64,000 nucleotides of DNA. It comes from Rhynchopus sp. YZ270_cl-10 (Eukaryota; Euglenozoa; Diplonemea; Diplonemida; Diplonemidae). The stretch covers positions 682,001 through 746,000 of the forward strand of contig OZ037897.1 of the NCBI GenBank assembly GCA_964035575.1, written 5' to 3'. This document shows, one piece after another, positions 49,300 through 58,401 of this stretch. The number at the start of each line of letters is the position of its first letter. The stretch's first letter is position 1. The notes beneath the pieces are model-generated. The model saw only the letters and a program-made list of their open reading frames with translations, was not told the DNA's origin and did not search any database. The position numbers and the translations under genes are program-made.

Positions 49300-52026
49300 T
49301 TATAAGGCTGTGTCGAACTGTTCCTTCATTGCTTGGTACCTTGCTAGATCGCCTACAGTGATAGATGGTGCTGCAGATTGCTTCGCTTCTAAGAGGTGAG
49401 CTTGGGTGACGACAATCGCTGCCAAGGCACTCTCCTCTTCTTTGGGCTTTCCTTTTGCAGCATTCTCAGGGTCACCTTCTTCCTCGGAGCTGTCTCCTTC
49501 TGCTTCCCCTTCGTTGCGTTCGATTTCTTCACGCTTTTGTTCGACCGAATCAACAAGAGAATCAACCTTTTCGCGCATTGCAAGCATTAACGCTTCGGTG
49601 CTGAGGGCATAGAGATCTGCCCCTGAGTATGTTTTTGGCATTGTGTTCGCCAAAGCGGTGAGATCGACATCGGGGGAGAGGTTCATCTTGCGGGTTTGCG
49701 CTTTGAGAATAGTAGCCTGCTCTGCACTGGAGCTGGCAACTCCGAGATAGACGCAACGATCGAATCTACCAGGTCGGAGAAGTGATTGGTCGATCAGGTC
49801 AGGGCGGTTGGTGGCCCCAATGATGAAAACGAATTCGTCAACGTTACCACCTAAGGTATCCACCTCTGTGAGAAGCTGTGCTACAATACGGTCCATGACA
49901 CCACCAGAATCCCCCTTTGCCCCGCGGTTAGGTACCAACGCATCCAATTCGTCAAAGAAAACTACGCAAGGCGCAGCCTGTCGTGCCTTCGCAAACAGCT
50001 CGCGGATGTTCCGTTCCGACTCCCCGACGTACATATTCAGCATCTCAGGCCCCTTCACGCTAATAAAGTTCAGTCCACACTCCGTCGCCACCCCCTTAGC
50101 AAGGAGGGTCTTCCCACACCCAGGCGGTCCATACATCAAAATCCCTGTCCTCGGCTTCATCCCACTCTCCTTAAACATCTCTGGCTGGGATAAAGGCAGG
50201 TGAATACACTCAAGGATCTCCTCCTTCGCGTCTTTCAAACCACCAATATCCTTCCAGGACACTTTTTGCACATCGGTGGAGACGTTGAGTTGGTGTGCCT
50301 TACCGTATGTTGCGGCAGCTTCACTGAAGTCTCGTGTTTCTATTAAAAGCGTCACACCCTCTGGGGCCTTAGGTAAATGCGATGCTCGCGATGCACAGGC
50401 CTTTACCGCTGAGAGGGCAACCTGACGGAGGCCGAGAAGAGACAGCCCTGCAGTTAATTTTGCAAATGAGGCCGGCGAGACAGCCCGACTGACCTGCACC
50501 TGAGAAGCCACCTCAGAAGAGAAAAACGCTGCCCGCTCCGTTGCAGTGGGTGCAGACACTGTTACGGTCTTTTGAAAGAACGCAGCAAAGTCGCTTGGAA
50601 GCTTTCCTGAGAGGTTTGCGGCGCAAACGATAATAATTGGGTGTTCCGCCTCATCCAACGCAGAGAGGAGTCGGGTGAGGAAGTACCCTGCAGTGGTAGG
50701 GGCAGGTGCATCGTCAGGGCTGTTGCTGGCAGTGCCGGGGGCTTCTGTGGCACCAAAGAGAGCTTCGACGTCGCGGATAAGCAGAATAGTAGGGGGTGCG
50801 CGCCCAGCAATGCGGATCAAGCTTTCTACGTCGTTTTTGTCAACGACTGTTGCAGAGCGTTCCAAGAGATGGCACCCAAGGTGCTCTGCAGCAGCTGCCA
50901 CAGCATCGATCCCTCCGCTATGCACAACCTCAGCTGCACCCCCCTCCTCGCCACGAAGCAGTAACGTTCCGTGATAGCGTGACCCAACACTGAGAATCTG
51001 TGAAATGAACGTGGAAACCTCCCGAAATACCCCTAATTTAGTGCAAAAAGTCGCCACCTCCCGCGGGGCCACCCCACGCACCGTCGGGGCTGTCAACAAC
51101 ACCAACTCCGTTGTCCCCTTCTCAAAGACGAATGGTGTGTCATCGAGCAGCACCCCATCTTTGCTTGCCTTAGCGACAACGAGGTGCACCTGAGGGCTTC
51201 CTCCATGCAAATTTCCCTCTGTGAAAGCATCAAAGTCTAACATCGCTAATGCAGGAAGCGCGTCTTCCCCTTTGGGCAGACCCAACGACAACAATGCACC
51301 TAACGACAACATCTGTGAAGACCCAAAAAAAGACCCCAACGCCGCATCAAACAGAACAGGCGATGCCTCCATCAACGCCTCATACGGTACCGATACTGGA
51401 CGCAACTCCACCCAATCCGCGACAGGGAGACCTGCCTTCGGGAGCACCTCACTGACAGAGCACACCTTCTCCCCTTCTGTCGCAACCTGTGGAAACCCAA
51501 GACTCGCCCGAAATAGATTGTCATAACACTCTGGAGACACCAACATGCCGTCATGCGTCGCACTGCTGTCAACATGAATGGTGACCCCCGAGGTTATAGT
51601 ATCATCAACGGAAAGGAGTGCCACCTTTCCGTGCATGAGTTGGTGTGTTATCGCGGTGGTCTCTGAGATCACAGCAGAGGTAGGATGTGTCTCGGTGTTG
51701 CTTCGTTTTACTGAAAGGCTGAGAAGAGGACCCTGAAGACGGCAGAATGGTGATACCCGAAGGGTTGCTGGGGTAGGGTGTGTAGGTGGTGGTGGTGGTG
51801 ATGTGGGTGTGTCTGGTGTGAACGCAGGGTTGTGTGACACAACGATCACCGTATCTGCCCCCACCACCCCCGCTGTGAACGGTGCGCACTCCAATACATA
51901 GGCCCCACGGCAGGTCCCATCGAGAACTACCTCAGTCCCCTCCAGTGCTCCACAGTGTGCCGCATCCTTTACTTTTGTATATTCTCCTTCTTCTCTGCAA
52001 ACCAACACAACGCGTGTCAGGGTCAT
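49300..52026 (-). CDS. PEX6: Peroxisome biogenesis AAA ATPase (PEX6-like, 908 aa)
   Basis: A single exon of 908 aa. PEX6 and PEX1 form the AAA motor that pulls the import receptor PEX5 out of the peroxisome membrane. The second ATPase domain is intact: GGLKDAKEEILECI leads to Walker A GPPGCGKT (about 633-640), then LNMYVGESERN, Walker B VVFFDELDAL (688-697), GDSGGVMDRIVAQLL, and ATNRPDLIDQ with RPGRFDR. These are PEX6 rather than CDC48 signatures. The first ATPase domain (about 330-500) is degenerate: LLLRGEEGGAAEVV replaces Walker A and ILLIRDVEAL has Arg-Asp in place of Asp-Glu. A dead first domain is usual in PEX6. The C-terminus has VGDLARYQAMKEQF. I chose the ATG at MTLTRVVLV, 20 nt after CATCCAG. 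A Leu/Phe-rich upstream extension is probably leader. Confidence 0.93.
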   Translation of the reverse strand: MTLTRVVLVCREEGEYTKVKDAAHCGALEGTEVVLDGTCRGAYVLECAPFTAGVVGADTVIVVSHNPAFTPDTPTSPPPPPTHPTPATLRVSPFCRLQGPLLSLSVKRSNTETHPTSAVISETTAITHQLMHGKVALLSVDDTITSGVTIHVDSSATHDGMLVSPECYDNLFRASLGFPQVATEGEKVCSVSEVLPKAGLPVADWVELRPVSVPYEALMEASPVLFDAALGSFFGSSQMLSLGALLSLGLPKGEDALPALAMLDFDAFTEGNLHGGSPQVHLVVAKASKDGVLLDDTPFVFEKGTTELVLLTAPTVRGVAPREVATFCTKLGVFREVSTFISQILSVGSRYHGTLLLRGEEGGAAEVVHSGGIDAVAAAAEHLGCHLLERSATVVDKNDVESLIRIAGRAPPTILLIRDVEALFGATEAPGTASNSPDDAPAPTTAGYFLTRLLSALDEAEHPIIIVCAANLSGKLPSDFAAFFQKTVTVSAPTATERAAFFSSEVASQVQVSRAVSPASFAKLTAGLSLLGLRQVALSAVKACASRASHLPKAPEGVTLLIETRDFSEAAATYGKAHQLNVSTDVQKVSWKDIGGLKDAKEEILECIHLPLSQPEMFKESGMKPRTGILMYGPPGCGKTLLAKGVATECGLNFISVKGPEMLNMYVGESERNIRELFAKARQAAPCVVFFDELDALVPNRGAKGDSGGVMDRIVAQLLTEVDTLGGNVDEFVFIIGATNRPDLIDQSLLRPGRFDRCVYLGVASSSAEQATILKAQTRKMNLSPDVDLTALANTMPKTYSGADLYALSTEALMLAMREKVDSLVDSVEQKREEIERNEGEAEGDSSEEEGDPENAAKGKPKEEESALAAIVVTQAHLLEAKQSAAPSITVGDLARYQAMKEQFDTAL

Positions 52027-52129
52027 CCCTCCCGAATACCCTATCCTGGATGGTGTGGATGGAAAAGGGAAGAGAAAGTTGTTTAAAAAAAAAAGAAAAA
52101 ATAGAAGAAGAAGAAGTGGCAAGTCTATT

Positions 52130-52930
52130 GATGCTTGAAAGAAGGGTTATTTTTTTTGATCAAATAGAAGTGAAATTCTATTATTTCAGTCACGATGACA
52201 CAAAAAAACTTGAAAGAAGGGTGGGAAAAGGGGTCGGAGGGAAGGAGGGGAGGGTGTCTGTTCGTTCTCTTCCTTGATTGATCCAAAGACTATTTGACAT
52301 TTCGGTTAGCAAAGTTGTCTGTACACATACACACACATCTTGGGGCCATATTCTGCGCAAGAATTACCCACTATATAGTTATCAAATACACACATCCTCG
52401 CCTGTCCTCCACTACTGTAACGGAAAAGAAGAAAAAAGAGGGAGAGAAAAGCTGAAACGTAATACATATAAAAAAATGTGTGCTTCTCGTCAAGAAGCTC
52501 GGTATATTTCACACAAAAATTGCGTAATCAGAATTGAATGCAACAACTTTTTTTAAAAGCGCAAGACATCACACTGGATGCAGGCATCTCAAAAAAAAAG
52601 GGGGGGAGAGGGGAGGCAACAATAGTCACTCCCTCTCCCCGGAACAGACCAAAAATAATAAACATAAAAATGGCACAACAAAAAAACTGTTCTGCGATAT
52701 GAATAGTGTACAATGACTCTTCCCCCGTCTACCATCCCTTTCGTTCCTCTCAGCTAGGAGAGTTGGCTTCTCCTGTACAGTCAAAAATCTTAACCCCCTG
52801 AGAATGTTAAGAAAAACCCCCCCGTTTCATCGTGGTGTATAACAGCCTTGTTCGCCGCATTTTGTTAGAAAGCGGCGAGCCAGTCAGGTTTCTCTGTCAG
52901 ATCACTCTCTCTTTTTCTCTCCCCTGGTTG
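52130..52930. other. Gene-free region
   Basis: No gene seen. An H7 cassette lies at about 52168-52203 (GAAATTCTATTATTTCAG then CACGATGACAC). Confidence 0.5.
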
Positions 52931-52940
52931 CACTGAAGGC

Positions 52941-53736
52941 TCACGTTGCGCCGCTTAGCCTCCTCTCTAGCTCGGCAATGCGTTGCTTGGCAAGCTCAAG
53001 CTCACTGAGAATCTCTGGTGTCTCCATCTTCCTTTCCGCTGGAGCAGCAGGGGGGGAGCTGGCACTGCTGCTGCTGCTGTCGCTGCTGCTGCTGCTGCTC
53101 TCATCGCTGCTGCTGTCGCTGTCCTCCACCTCCACACCTTCTGCAGTGGGGGTGCTCTGTGGTGGTGGCTGCCTTTGTATGGCAACAGCATCTGGCGCGC
53201 CACAAACACGGCGCACTGCAGCAGGCAATACTGTGGTATCAAAAAAAATAACAAAAAAAAAAAAGAAAAAAGAAAAAGAACGTAGTCAGCGTCACGCCTA
53301 CCATGGTAGGTTACAGTGAAAAAAAAAAAAAAAAAAAAAAAAAGAACAGTTTTATAAAGATGAACCTGAGCCTCGTGTTAAAAGGGGGTACAGTATTGAA
53401 TCTATTTTTCTTGTAGAGTTACAGATAGGAGACCGGCTTGAAAAACGCCCTAAAAAAAATGGGGAGTTGGTACACTGTCACCTCGGTTGACAGTGCTTTG
53501 GTGAAGTAGGGGGCAAAGAGAAGGGGCCAGGTGATCTATGTCAGTCTTGGTTTATGAGGCAGAGTGGCATACCTGCACTGTCGTCGTCGACCACCAGCTC
53601 CCCTGAGGAGTGCGCCACAAACGCAACCCAGTCCATGTCCTTCTCAAGGAAGTCGGTCAGAACGAAGTAGCGGAAGCACTGCAGCAAGAGCGACTTCTCT
53701 CTCAGCACATCGGACTTCACAAGCTTGTCGAAGAGG
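52941..53736 (-). CDS. Last two exons of a Ser-rich, coiled-coil-ended protein
   Basis: Exon n-1 (53736-53573) lies between CCCAACAG and a GTATGC donor. The last exon (53230-52941) follows ACCACAG. The frame is continuous: LFDKLVKSDVLREKSLLLQC, then RYFVLTDFLEKDMDWVAFVA, joined to LPAAVRRVCGAPDAVAIQRQ, an acidic Ser/Asp run of about 25 residues, PPAAPAERK and a heptad-like end ILSELELAKQRIAELERRL. The total seen is about 150 aa. The first codons are missing because the upstream exon was not found. It is probably a helical scaffold protein; the family is not recognised. The 342-nt intron holds an H1 remnant and a perfect CCTC-loop hairpin. Confidence 0.65.
53349..53379 (+). repeat. Truncated H1 cassette, in intron
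   Basis: TTTTATAAAGATGAACCTGAG then CCTCGTG (shown without the rest). Only the 5' half remains. Confidence 0.5.
53473..53495 (+). repeat. Perfect CCTC-loop hairpin in intron
   Basis: CACTGTCA pairs perfectly with TGACAGTG around CCTCGGT. The stem sequence matches no listed family, but the loop does. Confidence 0.65.
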
Positions 53737-53865
53737 CTGTTGGGTTGTTTGTATTTATTTTATTTATTTTTAAACCCCCCCGCTGCCAAATATTGACGTT
53801 TATTTTTGCTTTTTCTTCTGGCGCATGGCTATTATTCACGTTCTCTATTTATTGTTGCGCCTATT

Positions 53866-54251
53866 ATTCAGGTTACACGAATTGAAGTGTGCACGAGTGG
53901 ATCATCCACATCTGCACAAGGAACGCGTGCTGGAGCTCTTCTGCAGCAACGTCTTGCGGCACGATTGTGTACAAGACCAATCGTGCCGCTGATGGCTGGA
54001 ATTATCAGCGAATAATTAGCGCTGCTGTGCACCAAACAGAGGAGGCCGAACGAGAGATGTCGTCGGTCCAGGAACAGCTACGATCCGCTCAGAAAGAAAT
54101 CGAACGGCTGCAGACGAACAGCGCGCAGTCGCAGCAGCGGCCCCCATCACCCCCCTTGGCGTCCTCCGTCTGTGTCCGACACCCGCTACCGTGGCCGATG
54201 TGCGGGAGTAAATGGGCGGAGCAGATCGCTCGGGAGCCGGAGATGTTGTAA
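53866..54251 (+). CDS. Coding-like segment, status unclear
   Basis: Frames here look protein-like, but no single complete gene appears. One frame reads LHELKCARVDHPHLHKERVL then ELFCSNVLRHD and stops. An overlapping frame reads CGTIVYKTNRAADGWNYQR, then a heptad-like EEAEREMSSVQEQLRSAQKE and a Pro-rich tail to a stop at 54251. A change of frame near 53.95 kb would connect them, exactly at a perfect 12-bp inverted repeat. It could be a decayed gene or two exons. It is the only plus-strand candidate in this part. Confidence 0.3.
53956..53989. repeat. Perfect 12-bp inverted repeat
   Basis: GCGGCACGATTG and CAATCGTGCCGC flank TGTACAAGAC. The sequence is GC-rich and unlike the hairpin cassettes. 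Confidence 0.7.
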
Positions 54252-54484
54252 GCGCAGTTGGAGTCGCGTTTGCTCTCAGGCTGACACACATGACATATCG
54301 CGCATAATTTCGTCGCTTTTTTTTAATTTTGGGGTCACTCCCAAATAAATGATTTACACAATTAAAACCACCAAATTTCTACATGCCACGTCACCCCCTT
54401 TGTTATAACGCAGGTACCGATACCTAACCATCTCCACATTCCCAAAAAGTCATTCACTTTTGTGCATTATTCTTCAACTCCGTA

Positions 54485-56077
54485 CTATTGTACTAGACAT
54501 TTTTTTTGTCCAGTTTTTTTTCCCAGAAAAAGACTTTCTATGAAATGGAGGTTTTCATACCTAACTTTCTTCCGCCTTTCCTTTACAAGCGCTGTTTTGT
54601 AGGTCTGCAGGCGGCGCTGTCGTCTGTCCTCTGTGAGCATAAGCTTCTTCTCCTCTTCTGTCATGTCTGCAAGAGGCTTGAGTGAGGGGTCTGTTGCTTC
54701 TGCTGCAGATGCCTTCTCTGTGCTGGGCACTTCCGCAGGCTCTGAGGGCGCTTCACCCCCAGCTTCACCCTCCACCACCTCCTCCACCTCCACCTCCTCG
54801 CCATCCTCGTTGAGCCTGCGCTTCTTCGTCGGGGGCTCTGCACTGTCGTCGTGGGTTTCCACACCCGCTGGAGGTGCACGTGCAGAGCTTTCCTCAGGTG
54901 CCTCGGCAGACACCGAACGCTTGCGAAACGATTTCAGCGGATTCGCCTCCTGCTGGCAGTGTTCCGTATAGTGTCCCGACCGCCCGCATTTTTTGCATTT
55001 GTAGTATAGGTGTGGGCGTGACTGCGGTTCGGATTTGCCCCCTTTCTTCCCCCCTTTGCCGCCTTTAGCGCCCTTAGCGCCCTTCCCGCCGTCGGGTGCA
55101 TTTGGCAGACGGGTGTTGCCACGTCCATCATACTCGCCACGTTGCCTCCTAAGTTCTTTGATCTTTTCTGCTTTCTCTGCCTTCTCGCGTGTCGGGAAGC
55201 GCTTCTTGCGCTCTTCGAGGTACTTCTCGGTGTCCTGCAGGTTCACGTTGTTGCGGTCGTGCAGGAGAACCTTGTGTAATTCCATCTTGTACTCCCGTCT
55301 GCACAGAAAGTTGCACCCAGGGACCGGGCAGTAGATGTGTTCGCTGCAGTGGTCCATGTACTTCGCGTGGTTGTAGAAACCCTTGTCGCAGGGCTCGCAG
55401 AAGAACGCCCAGTCCTCCTTCTGCATCTCGTCGGGGCGTTTGCGCACCGTCCTTGCATGGCGGTCGGGCCCACGGTCGTGACGACGGTCGTCTCGGTCCT
55501 CGTTGTCCCAGTCTTCTTCGTCGGCATAGTCGTTCCAACGGTCCCGTCCGGCGCTCGACTCTGGGAGAGGCCGTGAGGCGGGTGGACGGTCTGTGCGAGA
55601 CGTGGAGGGGGTGGGGCGGTCGTTATGGTAGTCACGCTGGTCACGGTCGCGCTCACGGCCATGGTCGCGGTGGTCCCGATGGCCACGGTGATCACGGTCA
55701 CGGTAGTCGCGCGGGAGAGGCTGGGGAAGTGGCTGTTTGTAGTCGTTGCTCCGCTGCTGCACCTGGCCGTGGTGCTGGTATGGCTCGGACGGTGGGTAAT
55801 ATGCTCCGGGCTCACCACCACCCCAGGACACAGGTTGCGGTGTAGGTGCTGGGGTGGCGCTGTGATAGTCGTACTGCGTGGGTGGCGGTGCCCCGTACGC
55901 ACCATATGCCGGTGCTGGGTACGAGGTGTACGTCTCTACAGGCGCAGGTGGTGCACCTGCATACGGCAAAGGGGGTGGTCCCGCATACTGATGAGGATCC
56001 GTGTATTGGTGGGCATAAGCACTGTACTGTGGGGCAGGCGCAGCGTTGGGGCCGTTATACTGCTCCGGCTCGTACAT
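54485..56077 (-). CDS. NUFIP1-like snoRNP assembly protein (530 aa)
   Basis: NUFIP1 (Rsa1 in yeast) is a nuclear factor that helps assemble box C/D snoRNPs with the R2TP complex. The conserved core is here: a zinc finger pair (Cys227, Cys230, His243/247; Cys250, Cys255, His268, His273), followed by the hallmark segment DTEKYLEERKKRFPTREKAE (282-301) and a basic helix. The N-terminus (1-125) is Tyr/Pro/Ala-rich, prion-like. Residues 123-215 are Arg/Asp/His-rich. After a Gly/Lys repeat comes a CCHC knuckle (Cys361, Cys364, His369, Cys374), not usual for NUFIP1. An acidic region and a basic helix end it. The last codons are uncertain: GTATGA near 54.56 kb could be a donor for a further exon. Confidence 0.8.
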   Translation of the reverse strand: MYEPEQYNGPNAAPAPQYSAYAHQYTDPHQYAGPPPLPYAGAPPAPVETYTSYPAPAYGAYGAPPPTQYDYHSATPAPTPQPVSWGGGEPGAYYPPSEPYQHHGQVQQRSNDYKQPLPQPLPRDYRDRDHRGHRDHRDHGRERDRDQRDYHNDRPTPSTSRTDRPPASRPLPESSAGRDRWNDYADEEDWDNEDRDDRRHDRGPDRHARTVRKRPDEMQKEDWAFFCEPCDKGFYNHAKYMDHCSEHIYCPVPGCNFLCRREYKMELHKVLLHDRNNVNLQDTEKYLEERKKRFPTREKAEKAEKIKELRRQRGEYDGRGNTRLPNAPDGGKGAKGAKGGKGGKKGGKSEPQSRPHLYYKCKKCGRSGHYTEHCQQEANPLKSFRKRSVSAEAPEESSARAPPAGVETHDDSAEPPTKKRRLNEDGEEVEVEEVVEGEAGGEAPSEPAEVPSTEKASAAEATDPSLKPLADMTEEEKKLMLTEDRRQRRLQTYKTALVKERRKKVRYENLHFIESLFLGKKTGQKKCLVQ

Positions 56078-56304
56078 CGTGTAGTGTGTAGTGTTCTGTG
56101 TGTCGTTGTATGTGTTCGCTTAGGATTGAAAAAACAATGGAAATAGTGTGGCTCACGCTAAAACACGGTACCAGAAAGTTCTTAAAGAACATTTTTTTTT
56201 TTTCACGGACTCAAATCTTCTTCTTCCTGATCAAGATCCTGACAATTTGTGTTTTTTTTTTTTTTTGTGTTTTTTTTCTCTCCTGCTTAGAACTTGCTTA
56301 GAAA

Positions 56305-56395
56305 CGCCGGCATTTGCATTTCCGGAATCCGTCCGGCCAGTGGTGGGGTCAATTTGCCGAAATGGACAAGTTCTCGTTTTTTGGTCAATTTCCGC
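56305..56395. mobile_element. Fragment of element A core
   Basis: GCCGGCATTTGCATTTCCGG through GGACAAGTTCTCG matches the middle of element A (13960-14447, 29796-30266). It lacks the TIR arms. It leads straight into the ACAGT satellite where element A has CGCACAGTGCACAGTACAC. Confidence 0.8.
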
Positions 56396-57419
56396 ACAGT
56401 ACAGTACAGTACAGTACAGTACAGTACAGTACAGTACAGTACAGTACAGTACAGTACAGTACAGTACAGTACAGTACAGTACAGTACAGTACAGTACAGT
56501 ACAGTACAGTACAGTACAGTACAGTACAGTACAGTACAGTACAGTACAGTACAGTACAGTACAGTACAGTACAGTACAGTACAGTACAGTACAGTACAGT
56601 ACAGTACAGTACAGTACAGTACAGTACAGTACAGTACAGTACAGTACAGTACAGTACAGTACAGTACAGTACAGTACAGTACAGTACAGTACAGTACAGT
56701 ACAGTACAGTACAGTACAGTACAGTACAGTACAGTACAGTACAGTACAGTACAGTACAGTACAGTACAGTACAGTACAGTACAGTACAGTACAGTACAGT
56801 ACAGTACAGTACAGTACAGTACAGTACAGTACAGTACAGTACAGTACAGTACAGTACAGTACAGTACAGTACAGTACAGTACAGTACAGTACAGTACAGT
56901 ACAGTACAGTACAGTACAGTACAGTACAGTACAGTACAGTACAGTACAGTACAGTACAGTACAGTACAGTACAGTACAGTACAGTACAGTACAGTACAGT
57001 ACAGTACAGTACAGTACAGTACAGTACAGTACAGTACAGTACAGTACAGTACAGTACAGTACAGTACAGTACAGTACAGTACAGTACAGTACAGTACAGT
57101 ACAGTACAGTACAGTACAGTACAGTACAGTACAGTACAGTACAGTACAGTACAGTACAGTACAGTACAGTACAGTACAGTACAGTACAGTACAGTACAGT
57201 ACAGTACAGTACAGTACAGTACAGTACAGTACAGTACAGTACAGTACAGTACAGTACAGTACAGTACAGTACAGTACAGTACAGTACAGTACAGTACAGT
57301 ACAGTACAGTACAGTACAGTACAGTACAGTACAGTACAGTACAGTACAGTACAGTACAGTACAGTACAGTACAGTACAGTACAGTACAGTACAGTACAGT
57401 ACAGTACAGTACAGTACAG
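56396..57419. repeat. Perfect (ACAGT)n satellite, 204 units
   Basis: 1,020 bp of ACAGT without a single interruption that I can see, ending ACAGC. The open frames it creates on both strands (TVQYS and CTVLY repeats) are a consequence of the repeat lacking stops, not genes. Confidence 0.95.
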
Positions 57420-57751
57420 CAGGCCAAAAAAAAGGTAGAAAACCACTTTTTTTGTCAGTTTCGTGACATCCCAGCCAGTTGCGGCCCCGGTCTGTAAAAT
57501 CTGTACCTCTGTATGCCTACAACATAGAGAAGCCCCCTGGTAAAAAAAAAAACACACAAATTGTCAGGATCTTGAAAAATCCTGAAGAAAAAAAACACAA
57601 AGTGTCAGGATTTCCGGGAATCCTGAAAAAACACAAAAATCTTCCTTAAGATCTTTATGGTACCGTGCTAAAATAAAGTGCGTTTTTTTTTTTTTTTTTT
57701 GTCCTTTTCTGCTAAAAAAATGCTTTGAAATATTTACAAGTCACTCAGGAA

Positions 57752-58148
57752 TCAGACAAACAGCGAGGATGAACTCGCCACATCCATGCATTGTGCATGC
57801 TTCGCGCGAGCTTGGGTCATATCCATAAAGTACAGACTTAACGATAAATCTGTCTGTTGTGTAACGACACCTCCCAAGCCGCCGTACCATATCTTCCCGT
57901 AAAAAGAAGAGGACCGATCGGCAAACTTGTAAACTTCCTGCCTCAGACTAGAATGCATCGCTCCCTTTTGAACTGCTACGTCCAGCCGGTACCATACCTG
58001 AGGGGTAACGGTTGCACAAGATAAAATTTACCACAAACAGCCAAAAACTTCCGGAATATCGATACATCTGCACACCTCCTCCACTCTGCTGTAGTTCAGC
58101 TTGCATCGCCACCTTCAGAATCTCCGTCCACTCCTCCAGTTGCTTCAT
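57752..58148 (-). CDS. Hypothetical small protein, two exons (120 aa)
   Basis: Exon 1 (58148-58032) encodes MKQLEEWTEILKVAMQAELQ to SFWLFV. Exon 2 (57997-57752) encodes VWYRLDVAVQKGAMHSSLRQ to SSSSLFV and TGA. They are joined by a GTAAAT...CCCCTCAG intron of only 34 nt; both sides are phase 0, giving 120 aa. Reading through without splicing stops soon after. The intron is much shorter than the others here (82-420 nt), so a frameshifted gene is the alternative. Exon 1 could form an amphipathic helix. I do not recognise the family. Confidence 0.45.
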
Positions 58149-58401
58149 AATTTTCACTGGGTGATTTTTTTTTCATTCTCCCATACATTCTCGGTTACAA
58201 TTGAGTGACAAAAAGGACATATGATATCACTTACTTTTGTGGGTAATTCGTAAAACTACACGAGTTTTATTTCACTGAGTTAGATTTAAAAAATATTATT
58301 TTTTCACAAGTGTTTTTTTTGTGCCTGCTCACTACACCCTATGCACCCTTCTCGATTTTCCTTTGCTACAGTATTTGCACGTTAATTGTGTCAAATCTGC
58401 T

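Noticed and set aside
56148-57557. Open frames of 370-450 codons through the ACAGT tract on both strands
   Set aside because: They are pure products of a 5-bp repeat without stops (TVQYS, CTVLY) and have no other coding signal.
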